Notes under the pieces: model-generated
Databases searched by the model: none
The model's input: the letters and a program-made list of their open reading frames with translations, nothing else
Told to the model about the DNA's origin: nothing
Made by a program: the position numbers and the translations under genes
Source: Pseudomonas bubulae
GTDB taxonomy: Bacteria > Pseudomonadota > Gammaproteobacteria > Pseudomonadales > Pseudomonadaceae
NCBI RefSeq assembly: GCF_037023725.1
Contig: NZ_CP146077.1
Coordinates: 2,827,001-2,891,000 of the forward strand
Reading direction: 5' to 3'
Length of the DNA: 64,000 nucleotides
Shown: one piece after another, positions 26,412-35,901 of the stretch
How the letters are laid out: the number at the start of each line of letters is the position of its first letter
How positions within the stretch are numbered: position 1 is the stretch's first letter

Positions 26412-29400
26412 ATGGCGTTCTTCACCGCAGCCAGCAAAGCCGACTTCCAGCATCAACTGCAAGCGGCACTGGCGCAGCACATCAGTGAACAGGCACTGCC
26501 ACAAGTGGCGCTGTTCGCCGAGCAATTCTTCGGCATCATTTCTCTGGATGAACTTACCCAGCGGCGCATGTCCGACCTCGCCGGCTGCACGCTGTCGGCG
26601 TGGCGCCTGCTGGAGCGTTTCGACCCGGCCCAGCCGCAAGTGCGGGTGTTCAACCCCGACTACGAGCGCCACGGCTGGCAGTCCACCCACACGGCAGTTG
26701 AAGTCCTGCACCACGACCTGCCGTTTCTGGTGGACTCGGTGCGTACCGAGCTGAACCGTCGCGGTTACAGCATTCATACCCTGCAAACCACGGTGTTGAG
26801 CGTGCGTCGCGGCGGCAAAGGCGAGTTGCTGGAAATCCTGCCCAAGGGCACCACGGGGGAAGGCGTCTCGCAAGAGTCGCTGATGTACCTGGAAATCGAT
26901 CGCTGCGCACACGCTGCCGAATTGAATGTGCTGAGCAAGGAACTGGAGCAGGTTCTGGGTGAAGTACGGGTTGCCGTGGCTGACTTCGAGCCGATGAAGG
27001 CCAAGGTGCAGGAGCTGCTGGCCAGTGTCGACAACTGCCAGTACGCCGTCGATGCCGATGAGAAAGCCGAAGTCAAAAGCTTCCTGGAATGGCTGGTGGG
27101 CAACCACTTCACCTTCCTGGGCTATGAAGAATTTGTGGTGCGTGACGATGCCGATGGCGGTCATATCGAATATGACCCCGACTCGTTCCTGGGCTTGACC
27201 AAGCTGTTGCGCGCCGGGCTCACCGCCGAAGACCTGCGTATCGAAGACTACGCCGTCAGCTACCTGCGCGAGCCGACCCTGCTGTCGTTCGCCAAGGCCG
27301 CGCACCCGAGCCGTGTGCATCGCCCGGCGTACCCGGACTATGTGTCGATTCGCCAGATCGATGCCAGCGGCAAGGTCATCAAGGAGTGCCGCTTTATGGG
27401 CCTGTACACCTCTTCGGTGTACGGCGAGAGCGTGCGGGTGATCCCTTATATTCGTCGCAAGGTGGCAGAAATCGAGCGCCGCTCGGGCTTCCAGGCCAAG
27501 GCTCACCTGGGCAAGGAACTGGCTCAGGTGGTGGAAGTCCTGCCCCGTGACGACCTGTTCCAGACTCCGGTGGACGAACTGTTCAACACCGTGATGTCGA
27601 TCGTGCAAATCCAGGAGCGCAACAAGATTCGCGTGTTCCTGCGCAAGGACCCGTACGGCCGCTTCTGCTATTGCCTGGCCTACGTACCGCGGGATATCTA
27701 TTCCACCGAAGTGCGGCAGAAAATCCAGCAGGTGCTGATGGAGCGTCTGCAGGCGTCGGATTGCGAGTTCTGGACCTTCTTCTCGGAGTCGGTGCTGGCC
27801 CGCGTGCAGCTGATTCTGCGGGTTGACCCGAAAAACCGCATCGATATCGACCCGCTGTTGCTGGAAAAAGAAGTGGTCCAGGCCTGCCGCAGCTGGCAGG
27901 ACGACTACGCCAGCCTGGTGGTCGAAAGTTTTGGCGAGGCCAATGGCACCAAGGTGCTGGCCGATTTCCCCAAAGGTTTCCCGGCAGGCTATCGCGAGCG
28001 CTTTGCTGCACATTCGGCCGTGGTCGACATGCAGCACCTGATGAACCTGAGCGAAAAGAACCCGCTGGTGATGAGTTTCTATCAGCCGCTGGGGCAAAGT
28101 GCCGGTCAGGAGCTGCATTGCAAGCTGTATCACGCCGATACGCCGCTGGCCCTGTCCGATGTCCTGCCGATTCTGGAGAACCTCGGCCTGCGCGTGCTGG
28201 GCGAGTTCCCGTACCGTTTGCGGCATGCCAATGGCCGTGAGTTCTGGATCCATGACTTCGCCTTTACCGCTGGCGAAGGCTTGAACCTGGATATCCAGCA
28301 ACTCAACGACACGCTGCAGGATGCGTTCGTGCATATCGTACGCGGCGATGCCGAGAACGATGCGTTCAACCGCCTGGTACTGACTGCCGGCCTGCCATGG
28401 CGCGACGTGGCGCTGCTGCGTGCGTACGCGCGTTACCTGAAGCAGATTCGCCTGGGTTTTGACCTGGGTTATATCGCCAGCACCCTGAACAACCACACCG
28501 ACATCGCCCGCGAGTTGACCCGGCTGTTCAAGACCCGCTTCTACCTGGCGCGCAAGCTGACGGCCGAAGACCTCGAAGACAAGCAGCTGCGTCTGGAACA
28601 GGCGATCCTGACAGCGCTGGACGATGTGCAGGTGCTCAACGAAGACCGCATCCTGCGTCGCTACCTGGACTTGATCAAAGCCACGTTGCGCACCAACTTC
28701 TACCAGCCGGATGGCAACGGTCACAACCGTTCGTACTTCAGCTTCAAGTTCAACCCGCACCTGATCCCCGAGCTGCCAAGGCCGGTGCCGAAGTTTGAAA
28801 TCTTCGTCTACTCGCCGCGGGTTGAAGGCGTGCACTTGCGCTTCGGCAACGTGGCCCGTGGCGGCTTGCGCTGGTCGGACCGTGAAGAAGACTTCCGCAC
28901 CGAAGTGCTGGGCCTGGTAAAAGCCCAGCAAGTGAAAAACTCGGTCATTGTGCCGGTGGGTGCCAAAGGCGGCTTCGTGCCGCGCCGCCTGCCGCTGGGC
29001 GGCGGCCGTGATGAAATCCAGGCCGAGGCGATTGCCTGCTACCGGATCTTTATTTCCGGCCTGCTGGACATCACCGACAACTTGAAAGACGGCGCATTGG
29101 TACCGCCGTTGAACGTGGTCCGTCACGATGATGATGACCCGTACCTGGTGGTGGCTGCCGACAAGGGCACCGCGACCTTCTCCGATATCGCCAACGGCAT
29201 TGCCATCGATTACGGCTTCTGGCTGGGCGATGCGTTCGCTTCGGGCGGTTCGGCCGGTTATGACCATAAAAAGATGGGCATTACCGCCAAAGGTGCCTGG
29301 GTTGGCGTGCAGCGTCACTTTAAAGAGCGCGGGATCAACGTTCAGAAAGACAGCATCAGCGTGGTCGGTATCGGCGATATGGCCGGTGACGTGTTCGGCA

Positions 29401-31268
29401 ACGGCCTGCTGATGTCCGATCAGTTGCAACTGGTCGCGGCGTTCAACCACCTGCATATCTTTATCGACCCGAACCCGGAGCCTGCCAGCAGCTTCGCCGA
29501 GCGTCAGCGCCTGTTCGATCTGCCGCGTTCGGCGTGGTCGGACTACGACACCGGCATCATGTCGGCGGGCGGCGGGATCTTCTCGCGCAGCGCGAAAAGC
29601 ATCGCCATCTCCGCGCAGATGAAAGAGCGCTTCGCGATTACCGCTGACAGGCTGACCCCCACCGAACTGCTCAATGCCTTGCTCAAGGCCCCGGTGGACC
29701 TGCTGTGGAACGGCGGTATCGGCACCTACGTCAAGGCCAGTAGCGAAAGCCATGCCGATGTCGGCGACAAGGCCAATGATGCATTACGGGTCAACGGCAA
29801 TGAGCTGCGCTGCAAGGTGGTAGGCGAGGGCGGCAACCTGGGCATGACCCAGCTGGGCCGTGTCGAGTTCAACCTCAATGGCGGCGGCTCCAATACGGAC
29901 TTTATCGATAATGCCGGCGGTGTGGACTGCTCTGACCACGAAGTGAATATCAAGATCCTGCTCAATGAAGTGGTGCAGGCCGGCGATATGACCGAGAAGC
30001 AGCGTAACCAGCTGCTGGGCAGCATGACCGATGAGGTGGGCGGCCTGGTCCTGGGCAACAACTACAAGCAGACCCAGGCCATTTCGCTGGCCGCGCGCAA
30101 GGCCTATGAGCGGATTGCCGAATACAAGCGCCTGATGAACGATCTGGAAGCCCGTGGCAAGCTGGACCGTGCCATCGAGTTCCTGCCGTCAGAAGAGCAG
30201 CTCAACGAGCGCGTAGCGGCGGGCCACGGTCTGACCCGTGCCGAGCTGTCGGTGTTGATCTCCTACAGCAAGATCGACCTTAAAGAGGCGCTGCTCAACT
30301 CCCGGGTGCCGGATGACGACTACCTGACCCGGGACATGGAAACCGCGTTCCCGCCGATGCTGGTGAGCAAATTTGCCGAAGCCATGCGTCGCCATCGCCT
30401 GAAGCGTGAAATCGTCAGCACCCAGATTGCCAACGATCTGGTCAACCATATGGGCATCACCTTTGTCGAGCGCCTGAAAGAGTCGACGGGGATGAGTGCT
30501 GCCAACGTGGCCGGCGCCTACGTCATCGTGCGTGATATTTTCCACCTGCCGCACTGGTTCCGGCAGATCGAGGCGCTGGACTATCAGGTACCGGCTGAAA
30601 TCCAGCTGGCGCTGATGGATGAGTTGATGCGTCTGGGTCGCCGCGCTACACGCTGGTTCCTGCGCAGCCGTCGTAACGAGCTGGATGCTGCACGGGATGT
30701 GGCGCATTTCGGCCCGCATCTGGCGGCATTGGGCCTCAAGCTCGACGAACTGCTGGAAGGACCGACCCGCGAAGGCTGGCAGACCCGCTATCAGGCCTAC
30801 GTCGAGGCGGGCGTGCCGGAGTTGCTGGCGCGCATGGTAGCGGGTACCACGCACCTGTATACCCTGTTGCCGATTATCGAGGCTTCGGATGTCACCGGGC
30901 AAAATGCTGCGGATGTGGCCAAGACGTACTTCGCCGTGGGCAGTGCGCTGGACCTGACCTGGTACTTGCAGCAGATCAGCAACCTGCCGGTGGAGAACAA
31001 CTGGCAGGCCCTGGCCCGCGAGGCGTTCCGCGACGATATCGACTGGCAGCAGCGGGCAATTACCATTTCGGTGTTGCAGATGACCGAGGCCGGGGAAAGT
31101 ATCGAGGCACGGCTGGCGCTGTGGCTTGAACAGAACCACTCGATGGTTGAGCGCTGGCGCTCGATGCTGGTGGATCTGCGTGCCGCCACCGGCAGCGACT
31201 ATGCCATGTACGCGGTGGCCAACCGCGAGCTGCTGGACCTGGCGTTAAGCGGTCAATCAGGGCTCTGA
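26412..31268 (+). CDS. gdhB: NAD-specific glutamate dehydrogenase, large type
   Basis: A 1618-residue NAD-dependent glutamate dehydrogenase of the 180-kDa class, typical of Pseudomonas. It oxidises glutamate to 2-oxoglutarate and ammonium for use of glutamate and related amino acids. The N-terminal half (about 1-700) carries ACT-like regulatory regions. The catalytic core (about 780-1200) shows RGGLRWSDREEDFRTEVLGL, the Lys-containing AKGGFVPRR segment, and the nucleotide-binding VVGIGDMAGDVFGNG. The C-terminal 400 residues are helical. The ATG at 26412 begins MAFFTAASKADFQHQL as in other Pseudomonas and has GGAG about 9 bases upstream; a longer frame from 26328 starts inside a palindrome and is rejected. 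It is monocistronic, with its own terminator. Confidence 0.96.
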   Translation: MAFFTAASKADFQHQLQAALAQHISEQALPQVALFAEQFFGIISLDELTQRRMSDLAGCTLSAWRLLERFDPAQPQVRVFNPDYERHGWQSTHTAVEVLHHDLPFLVDSVRTELNRRGYSIHTLQTTVLSVRRGGKGELLEILPKGTTGEGVSQESLMYLEIDRCAHAAELNVLSKELEQVLGEVRVAVADFEPMKAKVQELLASVDNCQYAVDADEKAEVKSFLEWLVGNHFTFLGYEEFVVRDDADGGHIEYDPDSFLGLTKLLRAGLTAEDLRIEDYAVSYLREPTLLSFAKAAHPSRVHRPAYPDYVSIRQIDASGKVIKECRFMGLYTSSVYGESVRVIPYIRRKVAEIERRSGFQAKAHLGKELAQVVEVLPRDDLFQTPVDELFNTVMSIVQIQERNKIRVFLRKDPYGRFCYCLAYVPRDIYSTEVRQKIQQVLMERLQASDCEFWTFFSESVLARVQLILRVDPKNRIDIDPLLLEKEVVQACRSWQDDYASLVVESFGEANGTKVLADFPKGFPAGYRERFAAHSAVVDMQHLMNLSEKNPLVMSFYQPLGQSAGQELHCKLYHADTPLALSDVLPILENLGLRVLGEFPYRLRHANGREFWIHDFAFTAGEGLNLDIQQLNDTLQDAFVHIVRGDAENDAFNRLVLTAGLPWRDVALLRAYARYLKQIRLGFDLGYIASTLNNHTDIARELTRLFKTRFYLARKLTAEDLEDKQLRLEQAILTALDDVQVLNEDRILRRYLDLIKATLRTNFYQPDGNGHNRSYFSFKFNPHLIPELPRPVPKFEIFVYSPRVEGVHLRFGNVARGGLRWSDREEDFRTEVLGLVKAQQVKNSVIVPVGAKGGFVPRRLPLGGGRDEIQAEAIACYRIFISGLLDITDNLKDGALVPPLNVVRHDDDDPYLVVAADKGTATFSDIANGIAIDYGFWLGDAFASGGSAGYDHKKMGITAKGAWVGVQRHFKERGINVQKDSISVVGIGDMAGDVFGNGLLMSDQLQLVAAFNHLHIFIDPNPEPASSFAERQRLFDLPRSAWSDYDTGIMSAGGGIFSRSAKSIAISAQMKERFAITADRLTPTELLNALLKAPVDLLWNGGIGTYVKASSESHADVGDKANDALRVNGNELRCKVVGEGGNLGMTQLGRVEFNLNGGGSNTDFIDNAGGVDCSDHEVNIKILLNEVVQAGDMTEKQRNQLLGSMTDEVGGLVLGNNYKQTQAISLAARKAYERIAEYKRLMNDLEARGKLDRAIEFLPSEEQLNERVAAGHGLTRAELSVLISYSKIDLKEALLNSRVPDDDYLTRDMETAFPPMLVSKFAEAMRRHRLKREIVSTQIANDLVNHMGITFVERLKESTGMSAANVAGAYVIVRDIFHLPHWFRQIEALDYQVPAEIQLALMDELMRLGRRATRWFLRSRRNELDAARDVAHFGPHLAALGLKLDELLEGPTREGWQTRYQAYVEAGVPELLARMVAGTTHLYTLLPIIEASDVTGQNAADVAKTYFAVGSALDLTWYLQQISNLPVENNWQALAREAFRDDIDWQQRAITISVLQMTEAGESIEARLALWLEQNHSMVERWRSMLVDLRAATGSDYAMYAVANRELLDLALSGQSGL

Positions 31269-31286
31269 CAGCCTGAGTTGCAAAAC

Positions 31287-31325
31287 AAAGCCCCGGCTCA
31301 TGTGCAATGAGTCGGGGCTTTTTTG
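31287..31325 (+). terminator. gdhB terminator
   Basis: AAAGCCCCGGCTCAT pairs with ATGAGTCGGGGCTTT around a short loop, followed by a T run, 18 bases after the gdhB stop. The A-rich left flank may let it serve the converging DUF4404 gene as well. Confidence 0.92.
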
Positions 31326-31345
31326 TTTCTGGGGGTTACCGGAAA

Positions 31346-31609
31346 TCAGATGCCGATATTGCCCAAGGTTTGCACGATGCTGCGCAGGGTAACGGCGAGA
31401 GTGGGATGATCGACCTCAAAGCGCTCTACAGCGAGGTTGACGCTGTCGGCAAGGCTGGAATCGTTGGTCGCTTTTTCGATGTCGATCTGAGCCTGGATTT
31501 GTGTGGCGAGCTGGTTCAAGTGTTCACGCTCTTCCTGGGTGAGCGGCGGGTTCTGTTCCAGTTGCTCGCGCAAGGTATTGAGTTGTTCTTGCAGATCGCG
31601 GGCAGGCAT
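31346..31609 (-). CDS. DUF4404 family protein
   Basis: An 87-residue helical protein of the DUF4404 family, function unknown. Heptad-like Leu spacing (LQEQLNTLREQLEQNPPLTQ, HLNQLATQIQAQIDIE) suggests a coiled coil, and the C-terminus ends in HPTLAVTLRSIVQTLGNIGI. The ATG at 31609 is chosen because AAGGA lies 8-9 bases upstream; an ATG three codons earlier would leave only 2 bases. It converges on gdhB. Confidence 0.85.
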   Translation of the reverse strand: MPARDLQEQLNTLREQLEQNPPLTQEEREHLNQLATQIQAQIDIEKATNDSSLADSVNLAVERFEVDHPTLAVTLRSIVQTLGNIGI

Positions 31610-31906
31610 AGCATTCATCCTTTATTGATAGGCTCTGGTGTAGACCTTCGAAGTGAGCAAAAGGTCTGTCTCTAGATTAATCCACTCGCGGGCGAAGTGC
31701 ATGATCTCTATCAAAATCCCCGGTGCGTGTTTTTGTCGTTCAGGCGGGTGGTTTTAAAAGAATCGGCAGCGGGGGGAACGTCTATCTTTTATACAAGTCT
31801 GTTTAGGCGATTGCTTGGGGGCTGCCTAAAAGCCATTTGCCGTTATACTGATGTTCAGACTCAGGGCATAGCGCCCAAGTGTTGAGTAACTTCAGGGAGT
31901 TTTGCT

Positions 31907-32596
31907 ATGCGCTGGACTGTTCGTCTCGCCCCATTGTTTGTCTGTGCCGGTGTGGCCATGATGCCGTTTGCTGCCAATGCCGCCACCGAGGATGACCCGT
32001 GGGAAGGGTTTAACCGGGTTGTGTTCAAGTTTAACGACACCCTCGACACCTATGCCCTGAAGCCGATTGCCCAGGGCTACCAGTTCATCACTCCGCAGTT
32101 TCTGGAGGATGGCATCCACAATATGTACCGCAACGTCGGTGACGTGCGCAACCTGGCCAACAACGTGCTGCAGGTAAAACCCCACGCTGCGGGCGTGGAT
32201 ACCGCCCGTTTGCTGATGAACACCATTATCGGTGTCGGCGGCTTCTTTGATGTGGGCACCAAGATGGGCCTGCAGCGCAACGACGAAGACTTTGGCCAGA
32301 CCCTTGGCTACTGGGGGCTGAGCAGCGGCCCTTACCTTGTATTGCCGCTGCTGGGCCCAAGTACGGTGCGAGATGCCCTGGGCATCTACCCGGACTCCTA
32401 TGCCGAACCTTACCGCTACATGCATGACGTTTCAGCACGTAACACCGTTGCCGGGATGAAAATCATCGATGCCCGCGCCAATCTGCTGTCGGCCGAAAAA
32501 TTGATCACGGGGGATAAATACATCTTTATCCGCAATGCGTATCTGCAAAGCCGTGAATTCAAGGTCAAGGACGGACAGGTTGTCGACGACTTCTGA
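31907..32596 (+). CDS. mlaA: MlaA (VacJ) family outer-membrane lipid-asymmetry protein
   Basis: A 229-residue MlaA/VacJ family protein that removes misplaced phospholipids from the outer leaflet of the outer membrane and passes them to MlaC. The hallmark stretches DPWEGFNRVVFKFNDTLDTY, YRNVGDVRNLANNVLQ, RLLMNTIIGVGGFFDVG and GPYLVLPLLGPSTVRDALG are present. The signal peptide is MRWTVRLAPLFVCAGVAMMP followed by FAANAATED. The only Cys lies inside the hydrophobic core as LFVC, not a normal lipobox, so the product may be cut by signal peptidase I rather than lipidated. It is followed by a strong terminator. rssB and rssC next door match the P. aeruginosa order. Confidence 0.93.
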   Translation: MRWTVRLAPLFVCAGVAMMPFAANAATEDDPWEGFNRVVFKFNDTLDTYALKPIAQGYQFITPQFLEDGIHNMYRNVGDVRNLANNVLQVKPHAAGVDTARLLMNTIIGVGGFFDVGTKMGLQRNDEDFGQTLGYWGLSSGPYLVLPLLGPSTVRDALGIYPDSYAEPYRYMHDVSARNTVAGMKIIDARANLLSAEKLITGDKYIFIRNAYLQSREFKVKDGQVVDDF

Positions 32597-32938
32597 GTCG
32601 TTTGACCGATGCGCAAAAAACGGCCCTTGTGGCCGTTTTTTGTATGGGTGCAGATGAGAATCAATCGGCTTTGCGGCCTTTGTTACCAAGGTTTTAGTTG
32701 CCGTAAACGTGGTTCTTATAACCCGCAGTAATTTAACGTGACGAACACCTCAAGCCGCTATCGGCCTGAGCTTGAAACACCCCGCGGATGGGAGTACCGT
32801 CTGCGCCTTACACGGGCACCTTTGTAGGATCGAGCAATACAGTCGATTTGAATCAGGGATGTTCACAAGCCATTTCAGTTGTTGAGCCCGACGTTTACGA
32901 GCTTCAACGACAACCTAATTCTGGCGCCATTTGCCCAC
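32597..32938. other. Intergenic region between mlaA and rssB
   Basis: 342 bases. The first 45 hold the mlaA terminator; the remainder should carry the rssB promoter. I see no convincing consensus box and no credible small gene in it. Confidence 0.5.
32614..32641 (+). terminator. mlaA terminator
   Basis: AAAAACGGCC and GGCCGTTTTT form a 10-bp stem with loop CTTGT, ending in a T run, about 20 bases after the mlaA stop. Confidence 0.9.
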
Positions 32939-34123
32939 ATGCAAAAAACCAGTGCCACGCTGCTGATCATTGATGACGACCAGGTAGTACGCGCAAGTCT
33001 GGCGGCCTACCTGGAAGACAGCGGCTTCAGCGTCCTTCAGGCCAATAATGGCTTGCAAGGCCTTCAGATGTTCGAGCAAGAGCAGCCAGATCTGATCATC
33101 TGTGACCTGCGCATGCCGCAAATGAGTGGCCTGGAGGTGATTCGCCAGGTTGCCCAGCGGTCGGCGCAAACGCCGGTGATCGTCATCTCGGGCGCAGGCG
33201 TGATGAGCGATGTGGTCGAGGCTTTGCGCCTTGGCGCTGCCGACTACCTGATCAAGCCGCTGGAAGACCTTGCCGTGCTGGAGCATTCGGTTCACCGAGC
33301 TCTGGATCGTGCGCGGTTGCAGCTTGAGAACCAGCGCTACCGTGAGAAGCTGGAGTCGGCCAACCGGGAACTGGAAGCCAGCCTGCATTTGCTGCAGGAA
33401 GACCAGAACGCCGGCCGGCAGGTGCAGATGAACATGCTGCCGGTCAGCCCCTGGACCACTGATGAGTTCAGTTTTGCCCACAAGATCATCCCGTCACTGT
33501 ATCTGTCCGGGGATTTTGTCGACTACTTCCGGGTTGACGAGCGTCGGGTCGCTTTTTATCTGGCGGATGTTTCCGGGCACGGCGCCTCTTCGGCCTTTGT
33601 CACGGTGCTGCTCAAGTTCATGACCACGCGCCTGCTGTTCGAGTCCAAGCGCAATGGCACCTTGCCGGAGTTCAAGCCCTCCGAAGTGCTTGGGCATATC
33701 AACCGTGGTCTGATCAACTGCAAGCTGGGCAAGCACGTGACCATGGTGGGCGGTGTGATCAATGAAGAAAGCGGCGAGCTGACCTATAGCATTGGCGGGC
33801 ACTTGCCGCTGCCGGTGCTCTACACTCCAGACAGTGTCCGTTATCTGGAAGGGCGGGGTTTGCCCGTTGGCCTGTTCAACGAAGCCACCTATGAAGACCA
33901 GGTTATGAAATTGCCTGAAGCTTTCAGCCTGACTCTGATGTCTGACGGTATCCTGGATCTTTTGACCGAGCCGACGCTCAAAGAGAAAGAAGCTGCTTTG
34001 CCGCAACGGGTGAAAGCAGCAGGCGGCAGCCTGGATGGTCTGCGCAAAGTGTTTGGATTAGCTACGCTAGGGGAGATGCCGGATGATATCGCCTTGTTGG
34101 TGTTGAGCAGGAATCTTAAATGA
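32939..34123 (+). CDS. rssB: Response regulator RssB with PP2C-type phosphatase domain
   Basis: A 394-residue Pseudomonas-type RssB. Residues 1-125 are a receiver domain with phospho-acceptor D56 (LIICDLRMPQ) and the conserved Lys in YLIKPL. A helical linker (about 130-175) follows. The C-terminal PPM/SpoIIE-like serine phosphatase domain shows LSGDFVDYFRVDERRVAFYL, ADVSGHGASSAF, GGHLPLPVLY, LMSDGILDL and PDDIALLVL. In enterobacteria RssB delivers RpoS to ClpXP; here the phosphatase most likely acts on the STAS protein encoded next, which is coupled by a 4-base overlap. The ATG at 32939 matches the start seen in P. aeruginosa RssB; its ribosome site is weak. Confidence 0.93.
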   Translation: MQKTSATLLIIDDDQVVRASLAAYLEDSGFSVLQANNGLQGLQMFEQEQPDLIICDLRMPQMSGLEVIRQVAQRSAQTPVIVISGAGVMSDVVEALRLGAADYLIKPLEDLAVLEHSVHRALDRARLQLENQRYREKLESANRELEASLHLLQEDQNAGRQVQMNMLPVSPWTTDEFSFAHKIIPSLYLSGDFVDYFRVDERRVAFYLADVSGHGASSAFVTVLLKFMTTRLLFESKRNGTLPEFKPSEVLGHINRGLINCKLGKHVTMVGGVINEESGELTYSIGGHLPLPVLYTPDSVRYLEGRGLPVGLFNEATYEDQVMKLPEAFSLTLMSDGILDLLTEPTLKEKEAALPQRVKAAGGSLDGLRKVFGLATLGEMPDDIALLVLSRNLK

Positions 34124-34602
34124 GTACCGGTAGAATTCAGTTCGCCGAACAGGACGGCACTTTTGTCCTGAAGTTTGTGGGTGAAGTGCGTCTGACGTTG
34201 TGTTCGGCACTGGATGCGACGATCGAGAGGATTTTCACGGCGTTGAATTTCAATGCCATCGTGATTGACCTCACCGAAACCCGCAGTATCGACAGCACCA
34301 CCTTGGGTTTGCTGGCGAAACTGTCGATATTGTCGCGCCAAAAAACAGGCCTGTTACCGACTGTTGTCACCACCCACGAAGACATCACCCGGCTGCTGGA
34401 GTCGATGGGCTTCGATCAGGTGTTCAACATCATCGGCAAGCCGATCCCTTGCCCGGATTGCCTGACCGACCTGCCTTCGCAGGATCAGACAGAAGAAGTT
34501 GTGCGGGTAAAAGTGCTGGAAGCGCACAAGATTCTGATGGGGCTCAACGACTCCAACCGTGAAGCTTTCCATGATCTGGTGAATGCACTCGAGCGGAATT
34601 GA
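34120..34602 (+). CDS. rssC: Anti-sigma factor antagonist (STAS domain) RssC
   Basis: A 160-residue STAS-domain protein. The phosphorylatable Ser is expected at S59 in ETRSIDSTTLGLLAK. A CPDC pair sits near residues 110-115 in an extension after the STAS core, an unusual feature that might bind metal. The ATG overlaps the rssB stop, so regulator and antagonist are produced together. The likely circuit is: phosphorylated RssC is inactive, RssB dephosphorylates it, and free RssC binds its anti-sigma partner or affects RpoS turnover. That circuit is inferred from the SpoIIE/SpoIIAA type. Confidence 0.9.
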   Translation: MSTGRIQFAEQDGTFVLKFVGEVRLTLCSALDATIERIFTALNFNAIVIDLTETRSIDSTTLGLLAKLSILSRQKTGLLPTVVTTHEDITRLLESMGFDQVFNIIGKPIPCPDCLTDLPSQDQTEEVVRVKVLEAHKILMGLNDSNREAFHDLVNALERN

Positions 34603-34638
34603 TTTCCGGTCGCCTCATCCCGCAGGTTGTCAAAGATC

Positions 34639-34691
34639 AAAAGCCCCTCACCACGCCTCTCCCTCCGGGAGAGGCGTGGTGAGGGGCTTTT
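34639..34691. terminator. 25-bp perfect palindrome, probable two-way terminator
   Basis: Arms starting AAAAGCCCCTCACCACG (34639-34663) and ending GTGGTGAGGGGCTTTT (34667-34691) pair perfectly with a 3-base loop. It lies between the converging rssC and arylsulfotransferase genes, with A and T runs at its ends, and shares its outer sequence with the repeat at 12.0 kb. Confidence 0.85.
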
Positions 34692-34697
34692 AGCTTT

Positions 34698-35819
34698 TTA
34701 TGTTACAACCAACCATGGTATTTCCCGGCGCTGATAACGGTGCGCGCGGAAGATCGCGTTGTTTTCACCCGGCAGATAGGCTCTGGAGGCTGCATCCGGG
34801 TACGGGGCAAAGAAGGGATTGATATATTCCCAGACCACTTCTCCCGTCGGCGTGATTTCAAACAGTCGACCAAAATTGGCCTCGGTCACCAGCGTATTGC
34901 CGTTGTGCAGGCGTTGCGCGCCGCCCATGAACGGGGTGAAAAAGGCATAGCCCGGGGTATCGGCGTACTGCCACACGATCTGTTGGCTCAGTGGCTCTAT
35001 TTCCAGTATTCGTGAGTGCGGCATGCTGGTATGTGGCCGAAAGATGCCGTTGTCGAATACCAGCACGTTGCCGTTTTCCAGCTCGCTCGGGCAGTGCTGT
35101 TGCGCAACCAGATCATGGCCCAGGCGCCACAGCACCTTACTGCTGCTGCGCGAAATGGCAATCACCGCAGAGACGCTGCGCAGGCTGAGAATGATCTTGC
35201 CATCGCGGCCCGGCGAGACGGCGTTGGTCATCGGCCAGTGGTAGCGCTCAAACGCATCATGCAGCGGATAGTCTTCAGGGCGCAGGTGCTCCCAGCTGCG
35301 CCACTCCCACACCACATGGCCCTGGCGGTCGACTTCTTTGACCACATCGGCATAGATCACCCCGCCGGGTGCTTCGCTGCCAGGAATGCCACCCACCACG
35401 CGCGCGGCCAGCTGCGGGCTCAGCGGTTCAACGGTGGTGTAGAGCAGATGACCGTTGTCCAGCCATTGGGCATCGTGATGGTGCATCAGGTCAGTGTGTT
35501 CCCAGACCACTTCTCCCTCGGCAGTGACTTCGCTGAAGGCGCCGCCGTGCCAGACTGACCAGCCCGTAAACAACTCTGGCGAGTCGGGGTGGTTGCCGTT
35601 GTATCCCAGGTTGCCGTTGCGCAGTATTACGGCGTCGCGGCCGGGGCGCCAGGGCAGCTTCCAGCGGTGTACGATTTCGCCTTCCAGATCGATCAGGAAT
35701 ACATTGCCATCTGCCGTTTGCGGGGCGAACAGTGTGTAGCCACCGGCGCTACGGGCGTGGTCGACGCCGACCAGACCGGTCTTGTGGCGCTTCAGGGTGG
35801 TGTTGTGCAGTTTTGACAT
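34698..35819 (-). CDS. Arylsulfotransferase-family beta-propeller protein
   Basis: A 373-residue protein of the arylsulfotransferase (ASST-like) family. Repeating propeller blades are seen as GNVFLIDLEGEIVHRWKLP, EVTAEGEVVWEHTDLMHHHD, EVDRQGHVVWEWRSWEHL, ILEIEPLSQQIVWQYADTPG and EITPTGEVVWEYINP. Several His residues (MHHHD, LHDAF) could serve catalysis. Unlike periplasmic E. coli-type ASST, no signal peptide is present, so it seems cytoplasmic and its activity is uncertain. The ATG at 35819 has GGGAG 7 bases upstream. It is divergent from the GlxA-type regulator, with 82 bases between their starts, so that regulator probably controls it. Confidence 0.8.
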   Translation of the reverse strand: MSKLHNTTLKRHKTGLVGVDHARSAGGYTLFAPQTADGNVFLIDLEGEIVHRWKLPWRPGRDAVILRNGNLGYNGNHPDSPELFTGWSVWHGGAFSEVTAEGEVVWEHTDLMHHHDAQWLDNGHLLYTTVEPLSPQLAARVVGGIPGSEAPGGVIYADVVKEVDRQGHVVWEWRSWEHLRPEDYPLHDAFERYHWPMTNAVSPGRDGKIILSLRSVSAVIAISRSSSKVLWRLGHDLVAQQHCPSELENGNVLVFDNGIFRPHTSMPHSRILEIEPLSQQIVWQYADTPGYAFFTPFMGGAQRLHNGNTLVTEANFGRLFEITPTGEVVWEYINPFFAPYPDAASRAYLPGENNAIFRAHRYQRREIPWLVVT

Positions 35820-35901
35820 GGTGCCACTCCCACTAGGTTCCACTGGTATTGTGCGCGGCAGGGGAGCATTGTCGGTCTCCCCTGTGTGCGTGGAATCGAG
35901 T

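Noticed and set aside
26382-29753. 1123-codon open frame on the minus strand opposite gdhB
   Set aside because: Antisense frames of this length are common opposite high-GC genes; its translation is rich in His and Gln with no recognisable motif, while gdhB is certain.
32788-32973. Small open frame upstream of rssB
   Set aside because: It runs into the receiver-domain coding region in another frame, has no ribosome site and no motif.
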